64,000 nt of DNA, taken from positions 21,280 to 85,279 of the forward strand of contig CAZMFR010000003.1 of the NCBI GenBank assembly GCA_964565685.1, in the 5' to 3' direction. How positions within the stretch are numbered: the first letter of the stretch is position 1; the number at the start of each line of letters is the position of its first letter. The DNA is from JAGWNR01 sp964565685 (GTDB lineage: Bacteria > Patescibacteriota > Minisyncoccia > Phycocordibacterales > PALSA-1337). Below are positions 1 to 8,147 of the stretch, one piece after another. A program made the translations under genes and the position numbers. A model generated the notes under the pieces. The model searched no databases, was not told where the DNA came from, and saw only the letters and a list, made by a program, of their open reading frames with translations.

Positions 1-1
1 T

Positions 2-568
2 GTCTCTGATTCTAACGATAACCTCCAGACGGTCACTTATATCAATGGCAAGAGCTTTTACAAAACTGATCCGGGAAATGGTGCCGGCTATTTGGAGACT
101 ACGGCAGGATGGGTAAAGATCACTGGTGGCGTAACAGAAAGCAATCCTATTCCACAAACCAACACTGATGCGTCTAACGTCTCGTCCACACCGGCAGGAC
201 CTCCACAGATGGTAGTCTCATATGCTACAAGCACAGATGGGACGTTCTCCGATTATGTGACTCTCGCTTCAGGAGATACAATACCGGACGTCATAACGTA
301 CGGAGAGAAAGTCTCTATCCGCATAGATAATATAGGCCAAGGACCGCTAACGACATCTACAACTTCGCCTGTATCAGTATTGGAGTCTCCGCCTGATACT
401 AACACATGGGACATACCAGAGCCGCAGTTTCCTATAGCAGCCGGAGGAAATCAGGAAGTCACACTATCGAGCGATGATGGATATAATCACGCAACAAATA
501 CATTCACTATCATGACCAATGATCCGACTAATCCGGAGTTCAGCGTTATCGTCGACACAAATAGTTAG
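2..568 (+). CDS. C-terminal part of a large surface/secreted protein (5' truncated)
   Basis: The reading frame is open from the first complete codon at position 2 to a TAG at 566-568, so the gene begins outside the window; the TTG at 92 is internal. The protein is rich in Thr, Ser, Pro and Asn, with no Cys in the visible part. Its end (ATNTFTIMTNDPTNPEFSVI) resembles the closing strands of ASH/choice-of-anchor beta-sandwich domains (T-x-T-I-x-S/T-N-D-P), which are common in CPR cell-surface proteins. No membrane anchor or sorting signal is visible at the C-terminus. The next gene starts one base after the stop, so the two are probably co-transcribed. The domain call is by eye; the overall function is unknown. 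Confidence 0.6.
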   Translation, partial: VSDSNDNLQTVTYINGKSFYKTDPGNGAGYLETTAGWVKITGGVTESNPIPQTNTDASNVSSTPAGPPQMVVSYATSTDGTFSDYVTLASGDTIPDVITYGEKVSIRIDNIGQGPLTTSTTSPVSVLESPPDTNTWDIPEPQFPIAAGGNQEVTLSSDDGYNHATNTFTIMTNDPTNPEFSVIVDTNS

Positions 569-569
569 C

Positions 570-1934
570 ATGTCACAGGAAATCAGCGCCATAACGTGGG
601 CATCAAAAGACCGATCTTTTTTGCTAGAACGATCGGTGCGAAGTTTTCAGGACGCAATCAGACGCAATGGATTGAATCTTCCGCTTTTTGTCGCCGGACC
701 AGAAAATGACGCTGGAATAGACGGTTTGACTGTCATAGATAAACACCGGCTTTGTGAACATTTGATCTCGAAAACCAAGTGGGCTGGAGTGTCGCCGGAA
801 ACTATACGTTTTGCATTACTAGGATGCTCCGAGTCAATAAAAAATCATATCGTCGATACAGGAACAAATCGCAACGCGCTTCTGCTCACACTTATGGATA
901 AACATTTCTTGTGCGTCGATGACGATGTAGTTTGCAAATTTGCCGATATGAAAGAAAACATTGGTGAAGACGCGGTCTTTGATCCCCGCCTCCGCTCGCT
1001 GATATCGATATTCTTCAATGATAGAGATGAATGTTACCATGCCGTCTCGTATGATGAAGATCCACCTCTCGTAGATTTTCTTTCTGCTCACAAAAAGCTT
1101 CTCGACTGGCATAAAATCGATCCTGGAAGCGGCAAAGTCGTCGCTACTGTATCAGGAATACACGGAGATTCTGGGTTTGGATCCCCACGTTCGCTTTTTC
1201 TTTCTAAAATAAATCAGCTGGAGCTTTACGAAAACGCTATAAAAAATAGACTGATATTGCGATATACGTCCATACCGGTAGCAACAGATAATCCTCGCTT
1301 CCAAGCCGTATGCACTGGATTTGATAATACGATGATGCTTCCGCCATTCCTTCCGATAGGACGTAATCAGGACGGCGTCTTTGGTGTCGCAATCAAAGCA
1401 TGCTTGCCAAGAGCACTGATAGGACATGTTCCATGGGTCATCCGTCATGATCCAGTTCCGGCGAGAGAATATCCTGACGGAGAGATGCGCATCTGGCGAT
1501 TCAGGATAAGCGAGATGATGAGCATTTTTCTCGAATCATTCTACAAATTACATGCCGCAGACAATCAATCAGAGATCTATGATAGATATGAATCAGTTGG
1601 AAGATATCTCGAACAATTCGCCGGGCAAGAACCAAACGAGTTCATATCATCCTTAAGGCGTCTTTGTATGCCCAATCTCGATATATATACAGATTACCTG
1701 CGCAAGATATCGATCTCCAGAACAGATGCTCCGACTGCTTTGATAGATGATGCTATCGGATGCATCGATTACATAGAACACATAAAAAATGACAGGACTT
1801 TTTGCATACCGGAGGAACTGCTATCAGGTTCAAATCTAGCTGACGCCATCAAATCGGCTCGCGACCTGACGTTCAAATATGGGACGCTGCTGCGTCATTG
1901 GCCGGCAATCCGCACAGCGGCGGCGAACCGATGA
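570..1934 (+). CDS. Putative GT-A-fold glycosyltransferase-like protein
   Basis: A 454-residue protein starting at ATG 570, just after the upstream TAG; an in-frame start at 519 would overlap the previous gene and is not preferred. Near residue 110 it has the pattern NRNALLLTLMDKHFLCVDDD, which resembles the nucleotide-sugar/metal binding strand of GT-A enzymes (a DDD in place of DxD). Further on, LPIGRNQDGVFGVAIKACLP followed by a conserved-looking H-D-P resembles the acceptor-side region of such enzymes. No signal peptide or membrane span is seen. It lies directly behind a surface-protein gene, so a role in modifying that protein or a surface glycan is possible. The family assignment is tentative; no specific subfamily was recognised. 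Confidence 0.45.
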   Translation: MSQEISAITWASKDRSFLLERSVRSFQDAIRRNGLNLPLFVAGPENDAGIDGLTVIDKHRLCEHLISKTKWAGVSPETIRFALLGCSESIKNHIVDTGTNRNALLLTLMDKHFLCVDDDVVCKFADMKENIGEDAVFDPRLRSLISIFFNDRDECYHAVSYDEDPPLVDFLSAHKKLLDWHKIDPGSGKVVATVSGIHGDSGFGSPRSLFLSKINQLELYENAIKNRLILRYTSIPVATDNPRFQAVCTGFDNTMMLPPFLPIGRNQDGVFGVAIKACLPRALIGHVPWVIRHDPVPAREYPDGEMRIWRFRISEMMSIFLESFYKLHAADNQSEIYDRYESVGRYLEQFAGQEPNEFISSLRRLCMPNLDIYTDYLRKISISRTDAPTALIDDAIGCIDYIEHIKNDRTFCIPEELLSGSNLADAIKSARDLTFKYGTLLRHWPAIRTAAANR

Positions 1935-2064
1935 TTATCAGAGCTACACCGACATATTTCATCGACAAGATTATTATTCAATGTTCTAAAACATTATCAA
2001 CAGAAAAAATCGACTTACCCACAGCTTTTGCACAACTTGTCCTCAAAATTTTCCACGATAACTA

Positions 2065-2092
2065 TTGACTTTTTGATTTTCAAGGATACAAT
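2065..2092 (+). promoter_or_regulatory. Sigma70-type promoter
   Basis: TTGACT at 2065-2070 and TACAAT at 2087-2092 are separated by 16 bp. The start would be near 2099. No convincing ORF follows; the transcript would enter the structured region ending in the hairpin at 2206-2237. Confidence 0.6.
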
Positions 2093-2098
2093 TTACTG

Positions 2099-2237
2099 AG
2101 GTTCAGTGTAGTTTTAAGGAGATCCTTATCTTACTTTATGGGCTCAATTTATGGGCACCACCTAACATATCGGGTACTTTCCTTATTACTCCCTGACCCA
2201 TTATGGCAAATCAACCCGCTTCGGCGGGTTGATTTGC
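2099..2237 (+). ncRNA. Candidate small non-coding RNA with a 14-bp UUCG hairpin
   Basis: This stretch follows a good promoter, has no ORF, and ends in a perfect 14-bp stem (2206-2219 with 2224-2237) closed by a TTCG tetraloop. No T-tract follows the hairpin on either strand, so it is not a classic terminator. SRP RNA, RNase P RNA and 6S RNA signatures were looked for by eye and not found. The rest of the 1935-2363 gap holds three DnaA-box-like 9-mers (1994-2057) and an AT-rich run (2290-2350). Confidence 0.35.
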
Positions 2238-2363
2238 GTATGGGGAAAAATTTGTTGCACACTCGCGTCTGAAGGATAAGAAGCCGATGATTGAATAAAA
2301 ATTATAGTAGATAATTTTTATTATATAATTTTATACCAATAATAATCTTGTGATAGAAAATTA

Positions 2364-2891
2364 TTACATCTTGGTGGCTTGTTCAAATACCGGCACCATC
2401 TGTAGAAATAATCCTCTATTGTTGTAATCAAATCCTTTTGTTAAAGCATCATATATTCCTTTTTGTTCTGAATCTAGACTGAATATATCTGGATGTTTAG
2501 CATAGATCCATAGATTAAAGGCAACAAAAAGTGGGTCCTTTTCACTAGTCAAATAATGATGGAGTCTTACGGCATCCCACAAGACAAATTCCGAAATCTC
2601 GGGATTAAATTTAGTTATTGCTTTTGGATCCCTTCCAGCATGTTTGAAGGAATTTTTTGCCTCATCTGATATCTTGGTAAACTTGGCCTTCATCTCCGGG
2701 CGGACAAGGTCAACCATTTGTAATTTAAGACTTTTTATCCCCTGTGATTTACATAAAGACTCAAGAATCTCCTGTGCCGCACAGCCAAGAACATGAATTG
2801 ATACTGGTTCACCATTCTGCAGAAACATTCGGACAGCAGTACGCAATTGCCTTGAAGCTGAATCTAATTTTGAAATATATATGAAGTTCAT
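2364..2891 (-). CDS. Conserved hypothetical protein (SIH..AAxE / FKHAxRDP family)
   Basis: A 175-residue cytoplasmic protein. The chosen ATG at 2889-2891 avoids overlap with the tRNA-Met gene; longer in-frame starts would run through the tRNA. It has motifs seen in a widespread uncharacterised family of about 200 residues: RQLRTAVRMFLQNGEPVSIH near the N-terminus, an A-A-Q-E-I helix, and NSFKHAGRDP in the middle. No catalytic motif or membrane span is visible and the protein looks mostly helical. It lies just downstream of tRNA-Met on the same strand. The function is unknown; the family link rests on motif memory only. Confidence 0.6.
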   Translation of the reverse strand: MNFIYISKLDSASRQLRTAVRMFLQNGEPVSIHVLGCAAQEILESLCKSQGIKSLKLQMVDLVRPEMKAKFTKISDEAKNSFKHAGRDPKAITKFNPEISEFVLWDAVRLHHYLTSEKDPLFVAFNLWIYAKHPDIFSLDSEQKGIYDALTKGFDYNNRGLFLQMVPVFEQATKM

Positions 2892-2945
2892 TTTTGACAC
2901 AAAGAAAACGCCCTGACCATGAGGCACTCGCGTCGGACTTGCTTG

Positions 2946-3017
2946 TTGCGGAGGCCGGAATCGAACCGGCAATCTTCAGGTTATGAGCCTGACGGGATAC
3001 CGTTACCCTACCCCGCT
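2946..3017 (-). tRNA. tRNA-Met (CAT), initiator-like
   Basis: The anticodon arm is TCAGG-CTCATAA-CCTGA and the T-arm GCCGG-TTCGATT-CCGGC. The acceptor stem pairs six of seven positions and leaves A1:A72 unpaired; a 1:72 mismatch is an initiator feature. Against this, the anticodon stem lacks the full run of three G:C pairs typical of initiator tRNA. CCA is not encoded. Confidence 0.85.
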
Positions 3018-3077
3018 GTAGGATTCGATTATACCACAAGTCCTTTTAAAGACAAGTGGAAAAATATGGTGAAGATA

Positions 3078-3722
3078 TCATATATAGAAAAATTCTTCGA
3101 GCACCTGCCTATACAGATTTATGACCCTCTTTGCCTCATGCTGATCCAAAGCAAAATCGGATCCTTCATGAGCTATCTGATTCCTTATTCTATGTGCTTC
3201 CCACGCTTGATCTAATGTTTTGAATTCAGCCTTGTTCGCGCCTTTTAATTGTTCGCCGATGCCTTCACCTGCATATTGCATCTTTGTCAGGATCTCACCG
3301 AGGATTATATCCGCCTCGATTATCGCTTGGCGCCAATCGCTCGCATTCGGAGAATCGGCGTGAGCCATGACGCTAGCCCATTTTTTTGTAAGGGTCGGAT
3401 CCCCTTTTGCATTTTCATCATACGCCGTCTCTACTTTTAGATCATATCTTTCGGCTTCTTTTTTACGGACGTGTTTTATGCCTTCGATGGCGGTTATGAT
3501 GCCGATCAGGAGCAGTACCGAGATGACGATCGAGATGCCGATGATCCAGCCAAAGATATTTTTGATCACAGAAATAAAATCTGGATAATATTCCTTGAAA
3601 TATGGATTTACATGGTCCGAGAAAAATGAGACAGCGGCTGACGAAGAAAAAATGGCGACAGCTACGACAAATACTATTATGATCGCAATAACGATATCTA
3701 TCTCCTTTTTCTCGTCTTTCAT
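3078..3722 (-). CDS. Two-TM membrane protein with a HEPN-like cytoplasmic domain
   Basis: A 214-residue protein with two hydrophobic spans (about residues 10-30 and 57-80), then a soluble helical domain. The domain contains RIRNQIAHEG near residue 180, matching the R-x4-H signature of HEPN-type helical bundles. The context ASDWRQAIIEADIILGEIL is typical of uncharacterised CPR membrane proteins. A -10-like TATACT lies 7 bp before the ATG, so the mRNA may be nearly leaderless. HEPN domains are often RNases or nucleotide-binding partners, but without a paired nucleotidyltransferase here the activity is unknown. It is followed by the palindromic element at the end of gatA. Confidence 0.6.
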   Translation of the reverse strand: MKDEKKEIDIVIAIIIVFVVAVAIFSSSAAVSFFSDHVNPYFKEYYPDFISVIKNIFGWIIGISIVISVLLLIGIITAIEGIKHVRKKEAERYDLKVETAYDENAKGDPTLTKKWASVMAHADSPNASDWRQAIIEADIILGEILTKMQYAGEGIGEQLKGANKAEFKTLDQAWEAHRIRNQIAHEGSDFALDQHEAKRVINLYRQVLEEFFYI

Positions 3723-3731
3723 AATGATTAG

Positions 3732-3803
3732 TATAAAGTAGAAAGCATAAAGTAGAAAGTGGATATGATTTGCATTTTCTTTATGCTTTTCGCTTTCTAC
3801 TTC
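3732..3803. repeat. Palindromic element, GTAGAAAG/CTTTCTAC family
   Basis: An imperfect inverted repeat: AAGTAGAAAGC near 3737 is complementary to GCTTTCTACTT near 3792, with ATAAAG/CTTTAT inside. It supplies the gatA stop codon (TAG at 3797-3799). The same arms and an internal AAATGCAAAT-like core recur at 49036-49126 and in the prepilin leaders. Confidence 0.75.
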
Positions 3804-5293
3804 CCTTCAACCTCGATGTCTTTTCCTGCTTGAAAAAGCGCCGATTCATCTCCATGTCTAGATGTAAGTTGCATACCTATAGGTAATTTCTTGCCTTCTA
3901 TTTCTGAGAAGCCAGTAGGAACAGATAGGGCTGGCAAACCAGTGAGATTGGCAGTCACCGTAAAAATGTCTTCTAGATACATAGCAACAGGATCGGCTGT
4001 TTTTTCGCCTATTTTGAAAGCCGGGGACGGCGCTGTAGGAGTGAGGATGATATCGACAGACTCGAATGCTTTGTTGAAATCTTCGGTTATCAAGCGTCGA
4101 ACGGCATTCGCGCGGTAATAATAGGCGTCATAATAGCCGGATGATAGGACATAAGTGCCTAGGAGAATGCGGCGGCGCACCTCAGGACCGAAACCAGCGG
4201 CACGGCTCTCAAAATAGTCCTCGATCGAATTCTTGCCGTCCGCATGAAGACCATATTTGACGCCATCGAATCGCGCCATGTTCGAGGAAACTTCCGCCGG
4301 CATTATCACATAGTAGACAGGCAAGGAATATGCGATATTCGGTAGAGTGATCTCTTTTATTTCATATCCATGCCCTTTTAGTTTCGAGATCGTGTCATCG
4401 AGATTTTTCTTGACCGCAGGATCTAGACCCTTGTCCAAGAAATGCCATGGCACTCCAATGACCGATTTCTTCAGATTTGTCGCTTTTTTTCCTTTGACTT
4501 TTGACTCGCCATGCTTGCTGATAGGCAGGGTATTTTCAGCTTTCGGCTTTTCAAGCGTCGTCGAATCCATCGGGTCTCTTCCTCTTATCGCATTGAATAT
4601 TATCTCTGCATCTCCAACTGTCTTTCCAAAAGGTCCGATCTGATCCAAAGACGATCCCATAGCCATGAGTCCATATCGAGAGACAACTCCATATGTCGGC
4701 TTCAATCCGGCGAGACCACAGAATGATGCTGGTTGGCGTATAGAACCGCCAGTATCAGAACCAAGCGCGGCAAGAGCGAGATCACCCGCAACAGCCGCAG
4801 CTGAACCGCCTGAAGATCCTCCAGGTACGCGCCTCATATCGTGAGGATTTTTTGTCACACCATATGCCGATTTTTCCGTCGAACCGCCCATGGCGAATTC
4901 GTCCATATTTGTGCGACCGATTAAAATAGCGCCGTTTTCTTGTTGGAGTCTTTTTATGACTGTCGCGTCGTATGTCGCCTTGTAATTTTCAAGGATTTTT
5001 GAGGCAGCGCTTACCGTCTTTCCTTTCACTAGAATGTTGTCTTTTATGGCAAGAGGGATGCCCATCAGCATCGGGACTTCTTTGTTTTCTTTTTTAAGAT
5101 CAGCGATCGCTTTGTCGGCTGATTTCGCTTGATCGAGCACGTCTTCATAGACTTCGAGATAAGCGTGGATCTCGCCGTTCTTTTTTTTGATCTCGTCCAA
5201 ATAGGATTGAACCAGTTCAACCGCAGTGAAATCGCCCTCGATGAGAGATTTGTGAGCTTTAATTATTGTTAAGCTTTGTAAGTTAATTTTCAT
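3797..5293 (-). CDS. gatA: Aspartyl/glutamyl-tRNA(Asn/Gln) amidotransferase subunit A
   Basis: A 498-residue glutaminase subunit of GatCAB, which converts Glu-tRNA(Gln) and Asp-tRNA(Asn) to the amide forms in the cytoplasm. The amidase-signature Ser-cisSer-Lys triad is intact: K84 in GIPLAIKDN, S160 in the GGSSGGS loop and S184 in SDTGGSIRQPAS. Length fits the family (about 480-500). gatC lies immediately upstream across a spacer occupied by a palindromic repeat; gatB is not in the window. The stop codon falls inside a palindromic element, so the last residues may be element-derived. No Shine-Dalgarno precedes the ATG. Confidence 0.97.
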   Translation of the reverse strand: MKINLQSLTIIKAHKSLIEGDFTAVELVQSYLDEIKKKNGEIHAYLEVYEDVLDQAKSADKAIADLKKENKEVPMLMGIPLAIKDNILVKGKTVSAASKILENYKATYDATVIKRLQQENGAILIGRTNMDEFAMGGSTEKSAYGVTKNPHDMRRVPGGSSGGSAAAVAGDLALAALGSDTGGSIRQPASFCGLAGLKPTYGVVSRYGLMAMGSSLDQIGPFGKTVGDAEIIFNAIRGRDPMDSTTLEKPKAENTLPISKHGESKVKGKKATNLKKSVIGVPWHFLDKGLDPAVKKNLDDTISKLKGHGYEIKEITLPNIAYSLPVYYVIMPAEVSSNMARFDGVKYGLHADGKNSIEDYFESRAAGFGPEVRRRILLGTYVLSSGYYDAYYYRANAVRRLITEDFNKAFESVDIILTPTAPSPAFKIGEKTADPVAMYLEDIFTVTANLTGLPALSVPTGFSEIEGKKLPIGMQLTSRHGDESALFQAGKDIEVEGK

Positions 5294-5302
5294 GATATTT
5301 AG

Positions 5303-5375
5303 TCGAAGGTCCCGAGTCCCCAGTCGAAATCCTTGTTTATCTTGACTTTTGGCTCGATAATTTTGACTTTACATA
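5303..5375. repeat. Palindromic-family repeat in the gatC-gatA spacer
   Basis: Contains GTCGAAGGTCCCGAGTC, also present in recG (near 37731) and, with small changes, in the 5S-23S spacer (near 56045). The other arm carries CTTGACTTTTGGCTCG. The inverted symmetry is weak. Confidence 0.5.
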
Positions 5376-5376
5376 C

Positions 5377-5658
5377 TCATAATATCTTCTTCACCGCCAC
5401 AAAGTCGCCCTCCCTTTTTGGCGCTTCATCGATTAGCCGTCCGCGATCTTTGTCTGAAGTCATAACGATGACATCTTCGCGCATGACGTTTTTCACCGCG
5501 CCTGGTTGCTGTTTGAAATCACCGATCGGAGCGGCTTTTATTTGATCGACATAAGCCAAAATCGAATCGACGTCCTTCGCTAGGCCTTCTTTTTCCTCTT
5601 CCGAAAGCCGGATTCTGGCTAAATTCGCCAGATTTTCTATGTCTTTTTTGGAAATCAT
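5377..5658 (-). CDS. gatC: Aspartyl/glutamyl-tRNA(Asn/Gln) amidotransferase subunit C
   Basis: A 93-residue GatC, the small belt subunit that stabilises GatA-GatB. The N-terminal ISKKDIENLANLARIRLSEE is typical of the family, as is a V/I-x-D-x-L region; the C-terminal part contains MREDVIVMTSDKDR and KREGDFVAVKKIL. The start at 5658 was chosen over 5676 because a -10 box (TATAAT, 5665-5670) ends exactly six bases before it, so the longer version would begin inside or at the promoter. It is followed by gatA on the same strand. Confidence 0.93.
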   Translation of the reverse strand: MISKKDIENLANLARIRLSEEEKEGLAKDVDSILAYVDQIKAAPIGDFKQQPGAVKNVMREDVIVMTSDKDRGRLIDEAPKREGDFVAVKKIL

Positions 5659-5664
5659 GGCGAT

Positions 5665-5670
5665 ATTATA
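5665..5670 (-). promoter_or_regulatory. -10 box of gatC, leaderless geometry
   Basis: TATAAT followed by six bases (ATCGCC) and then ATG, placing the expected transcription start at the A of the start codon. Confidence 0.65.
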
Positions 5671-5853
5671 CCACAAGATGAGTTTTCCTCTATGCTTGGC
5701 GTTTCTTTAAAGGCATTATTACGATATGTCGTAAAACATCGCACGACTCAATATGAAATGTGGATTCCAAACACGATATATCCTTCTTCTTGCTTTTATG
5801 TGTTTTTCTGCTTATAACCAACTAGTTATATTACAAAAAATAATATTTGCCGA

Positions 5854-8106
5854 CTATTTTACCATCTTCAAAAAATCCGCTTCGGAAATGACCTTGACGC
5901 CTAATTCTTTCGCTTTCGCTAATTTCGAGCCAGCGTTCTCGCCTGCCACGACATAATCTGTGTTTTTCGAGACAGAACTCCCAGCATTGCCACCCAAATT
6001 CCGCACTATTTCTTCGGCTGTCGTTCGCTCGAGCGTCGGCATAGTACCCGTAAAGACAAAAGTTTTGCCGAAAATGTCGGGATTATCGGCCTTTTTATTG
6101 TCCAAGATCAGATCTTGGATTTTTACTTGTTTGAGCAAATTGGTTATCAGTCTCTTGTTCGCCGACGCTTTGAACCAGTCAGAAACTGCCTGCGCCACGA
6201 CCGGACCGACGCCATAGATTGCTTCGATCTCTTCAACGCTTGAATCGATAATCAAACCAAGCGCCGAAGATTTTGGATTTTCTTGAATCTTAGATCTCAG
6301 GCCTTGGATCTTTTCCTCGAAATGCCTGGCGATATCGAATGCAGTCTCTTCTCCGACCTGCGGAATGGAAAGCGCGGCAAGGAAGCGCGGCAAGGAAACA
6401 TCGCGAGATCTTTCGATCGATGCCAGCAGATTATCGACAGATTTTTCGGCAAATCGCGGCAACGCCAGCAAATCGCCGCGTTTCAAGGTGAATATGTCGT
6501 CGAAAGCCGAGATCAGATTGTGTTCGAACAACAGATCGATGACTTTTGGTCCGAGACCGTCTATGTCAAAGCATTTTTTTGAGACAAAATGATAGAACTT
6601 GCGTTTTGTCTGTTCGAGAGAATCCTTGACCACACAGCGCCATGCTACCTCGCCAGGAATCCGCTCGATTTTCCCGTCACCTCCGCATGCTTCGATTCGA
6701 GCCGGCCACTTGAAAGGTTTCGAATCTTTTCCGCGTAATTCTCTCACCACAGAGACAATGTCCGGGATAACGTCGCCGGCTTTTTGCAAGATAACCGTGT
6801 CGCCGATCCGCACATCGAGCCGCCGGATTTCGTCTTCGTTATGCAATGTGGCGCGCGAAACTGTCGAACCGGCCACGACAACAGGCCGAAGATGCGCAAC
6901 GGGAGTAATGACGCCAGTGCGGCCTATTTGGAAGACAATGTCTTCGAGGATCGTCGTCACCTGCTCCGCCGGAAACTTGAAAGCAATACCCCACCGCGGC
7001 GCCTTGCCCGTGTATCCGAGTTTTTCTTGTAATCTCAAATCATTCACCTTGACCACGATGCCATCAGCCAAATAATCTTCGCGCGGCATCTTCTTTTGCC
7101 ATTCGCGCCAGTATGCCACAATTTCGCCTGCGTCCTTGCACAGCTTCCAGTGCGGATTCACGGCAAAACCCAGTTCTTTGAGAAATTCAAGAGAATCCTC
7201 CTGCGTCGGCGGCATTTTATCGAGAATATTTTTTGTTCTAACAGGATCGTACTTGGCGATATAATAAATAAAGGTCCTCAGCTTGCGCTCGGCGGCGATC
7301 TTTGGGTCGAGTTGGCGAACGGATCCAGCGGCGATATTTCTCGGATTGGCAAATGGCTCAAGCCCTTGTTTTTTTCTAGCCATATTCAAGGCAGTCAATT
7401 GGCTCTTTGCCATCCAAACTTCCCCTTCGACGATTATATCGATTAGTTTGCTTAATTTAAGGGGAACGGAACTGATCGTTTTTACATTTTCCGTCACATC
7501 CTCGCCGGTCGTGCCATCGCCGCGGGTAGCCGCCTGCACGAGCAAGCCGTTTTTGTAAGTGAGAACGATCTTCAAGCCGTCTATCTTGTGCTCACAGATA
7601 TAAGTTAAAGAATGCTCGGGGTCGGACTCTTGTGTCCTCGGGTCGCGTCGGTTTCTACTGAAATCGCGCTCCCTCTCGGTCTCATCGGCCTCCGAGAGGC
7701 CCTCGGACACCAAGAGTCCTCCCCCTCGCTTCTCTTTTTCTTTGTCTTCGACTTTATATATTTTTGACTTTACAGACTTTTGATTTAGAAATCTTCTCGT
7801 CCTCGCATCGAATTCGTGGATTTCTTCCTCGGAAAATGCGTCATTGAAAGACCACTGTGGCACGACATGCCGGACTTTCTTGAACTCTTTGAGCGGTTCG
7901 CCTCCCACACGCTGACTAGGGCTATCAACGGTTTTCAGCTCAGGATATTTCTGCTCTATGTCCATTAGCTCGCGAACGAGCGAATCGTAGGCCTCATCGG
8001 TGATCTCTGGCTTGTCGAGGGTATGATAAAGTCGCTGATGACGCAAAATCAGCTCTTTTAGGTTGTTCAACCGCTCAAAAACGGCTTTTGGCGCATTGGT
8101 CTTCAT
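5854..8106 (-). CDS. ligA: NAD-dependent DNA ligase with an in-frame insert
   Basis: A 750-residue bacterial ligase that seals nicks in replication and repair. The order is Ia/adenylation domain, OB fold, zinc region, helix-hairpin-helix repeats and BRCT (NPDIFGKTFVFTGTMPTLER onward). The adenylated lysine is K174 in CEHKIDG; in the usual family it lies near residue 115. The shift comes from an in-frame, charged, low-complexity insert at about residues 110-166, encoded by a palindromic DNA element. Of the four zinc-finger cysteines only two remain (EACGG and AWRC). The start at 8106 is set by a TATAAT six bases upstream. Confidence 0.96.
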   Translation of the reverse strand: MKTNAPKAVFERLNNLKELILRHQRLYHTLDKPEITDEAYDSLVRELMDIEQKYPELKTVDSPSQRVGGEPLKEFKKVRHVVPQWSFNDAFSEEEIHEFDARTRRFLNQKSVKSKIYKVEDKEKEKRGGGLLVSEGLSEADETERERDFSRNRRDPRTQESDPEHSLTYICEHKIDGLKIVLTYKNGLLVQAATRGDGTTGEDVTENVKTISSVPLKLSKLIDIIVEGEVWMAKSQLTALNMARKKQGLEPFANPRNIAAGSVRQLDPKIAAERKLRTFIYYIAKYDPVRTKNILDKMPPTQEDSLEFLKELGFAVNPHWKLCKDAGEIVAYWREWQKKMPREDYLADGIVVKVNDLRLQEKLGYTGKAPRWGIAFKFPAEQVTTILEDIVFQIGRTGVITPVAHLRPVVVAGSTVSRATLHNEDEIRRLDVRIGDTVILQKAGDVIPDIVSVVRELRGKDSKPFKWPARIEACGGDGKIERIPGEVAWRCVVKDSLEQTKRKFYHFVSKKCFDIDGLGPKVIDLLFEHNLISAFDDIFTLKRGDLLALPRFAEKSVDNLLASIERSRDVSLPRFLAALSIPQVGEETAFDIARHFEEKIQGLRSKIQENPKSSALGLIIDSSVEEIEAIYGVGPVVAQAVSDWFKASANKRLITNLLKQVKIQDLILDNKKADNPDIFGKTFVFTGTMPTLERTTAEEIVRNLGGNAGSSVSKNTDYVVAGENAGSKLAKAKELGVKVISEADFLKMVK
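7612..7790. repeat. Palindromic insert inside ligA
   Basis: Nested inverted repeats: GGACTCTTGTGTCCTCGGG (from 7624) is the near-perfect complement of CCCTCGGACACCAAGAGTCC (about 7699-7718), and CCTCTCGG/CCGAGAGG forms an inner stem. It keeps the ligA frame open and corresponds to residues absent from normal LigA. Confidence 0.7.
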
Positions 8107-8112
8107 AGCGCT

Positions 8113-8118
8113 ATTATA
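8113..8118 (-). promoter_or_regulatory. -10 box of ligA, leaderless geometry
   Basis: TATAAT, then AGCGCT, then ATG: a six-base gap. Confidence 0.65.
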
Positions 8119-8147
8119 GCAAAAAATGTCCAAGGGTAGCCCTTGTA

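Noticed and set aside
1994..2057. Origin of replication
   Set aside because: The 9-mers are imperfect, no dnaA, dnaN or rpmH genes are near, and skew could not be computed; kept only as a low-interest note.
2892..3039. N-terminal extension of the hypothetical protein and an overlapping 76-codon ORF
   Set aside because: Both read through the tRNA-Met gene.
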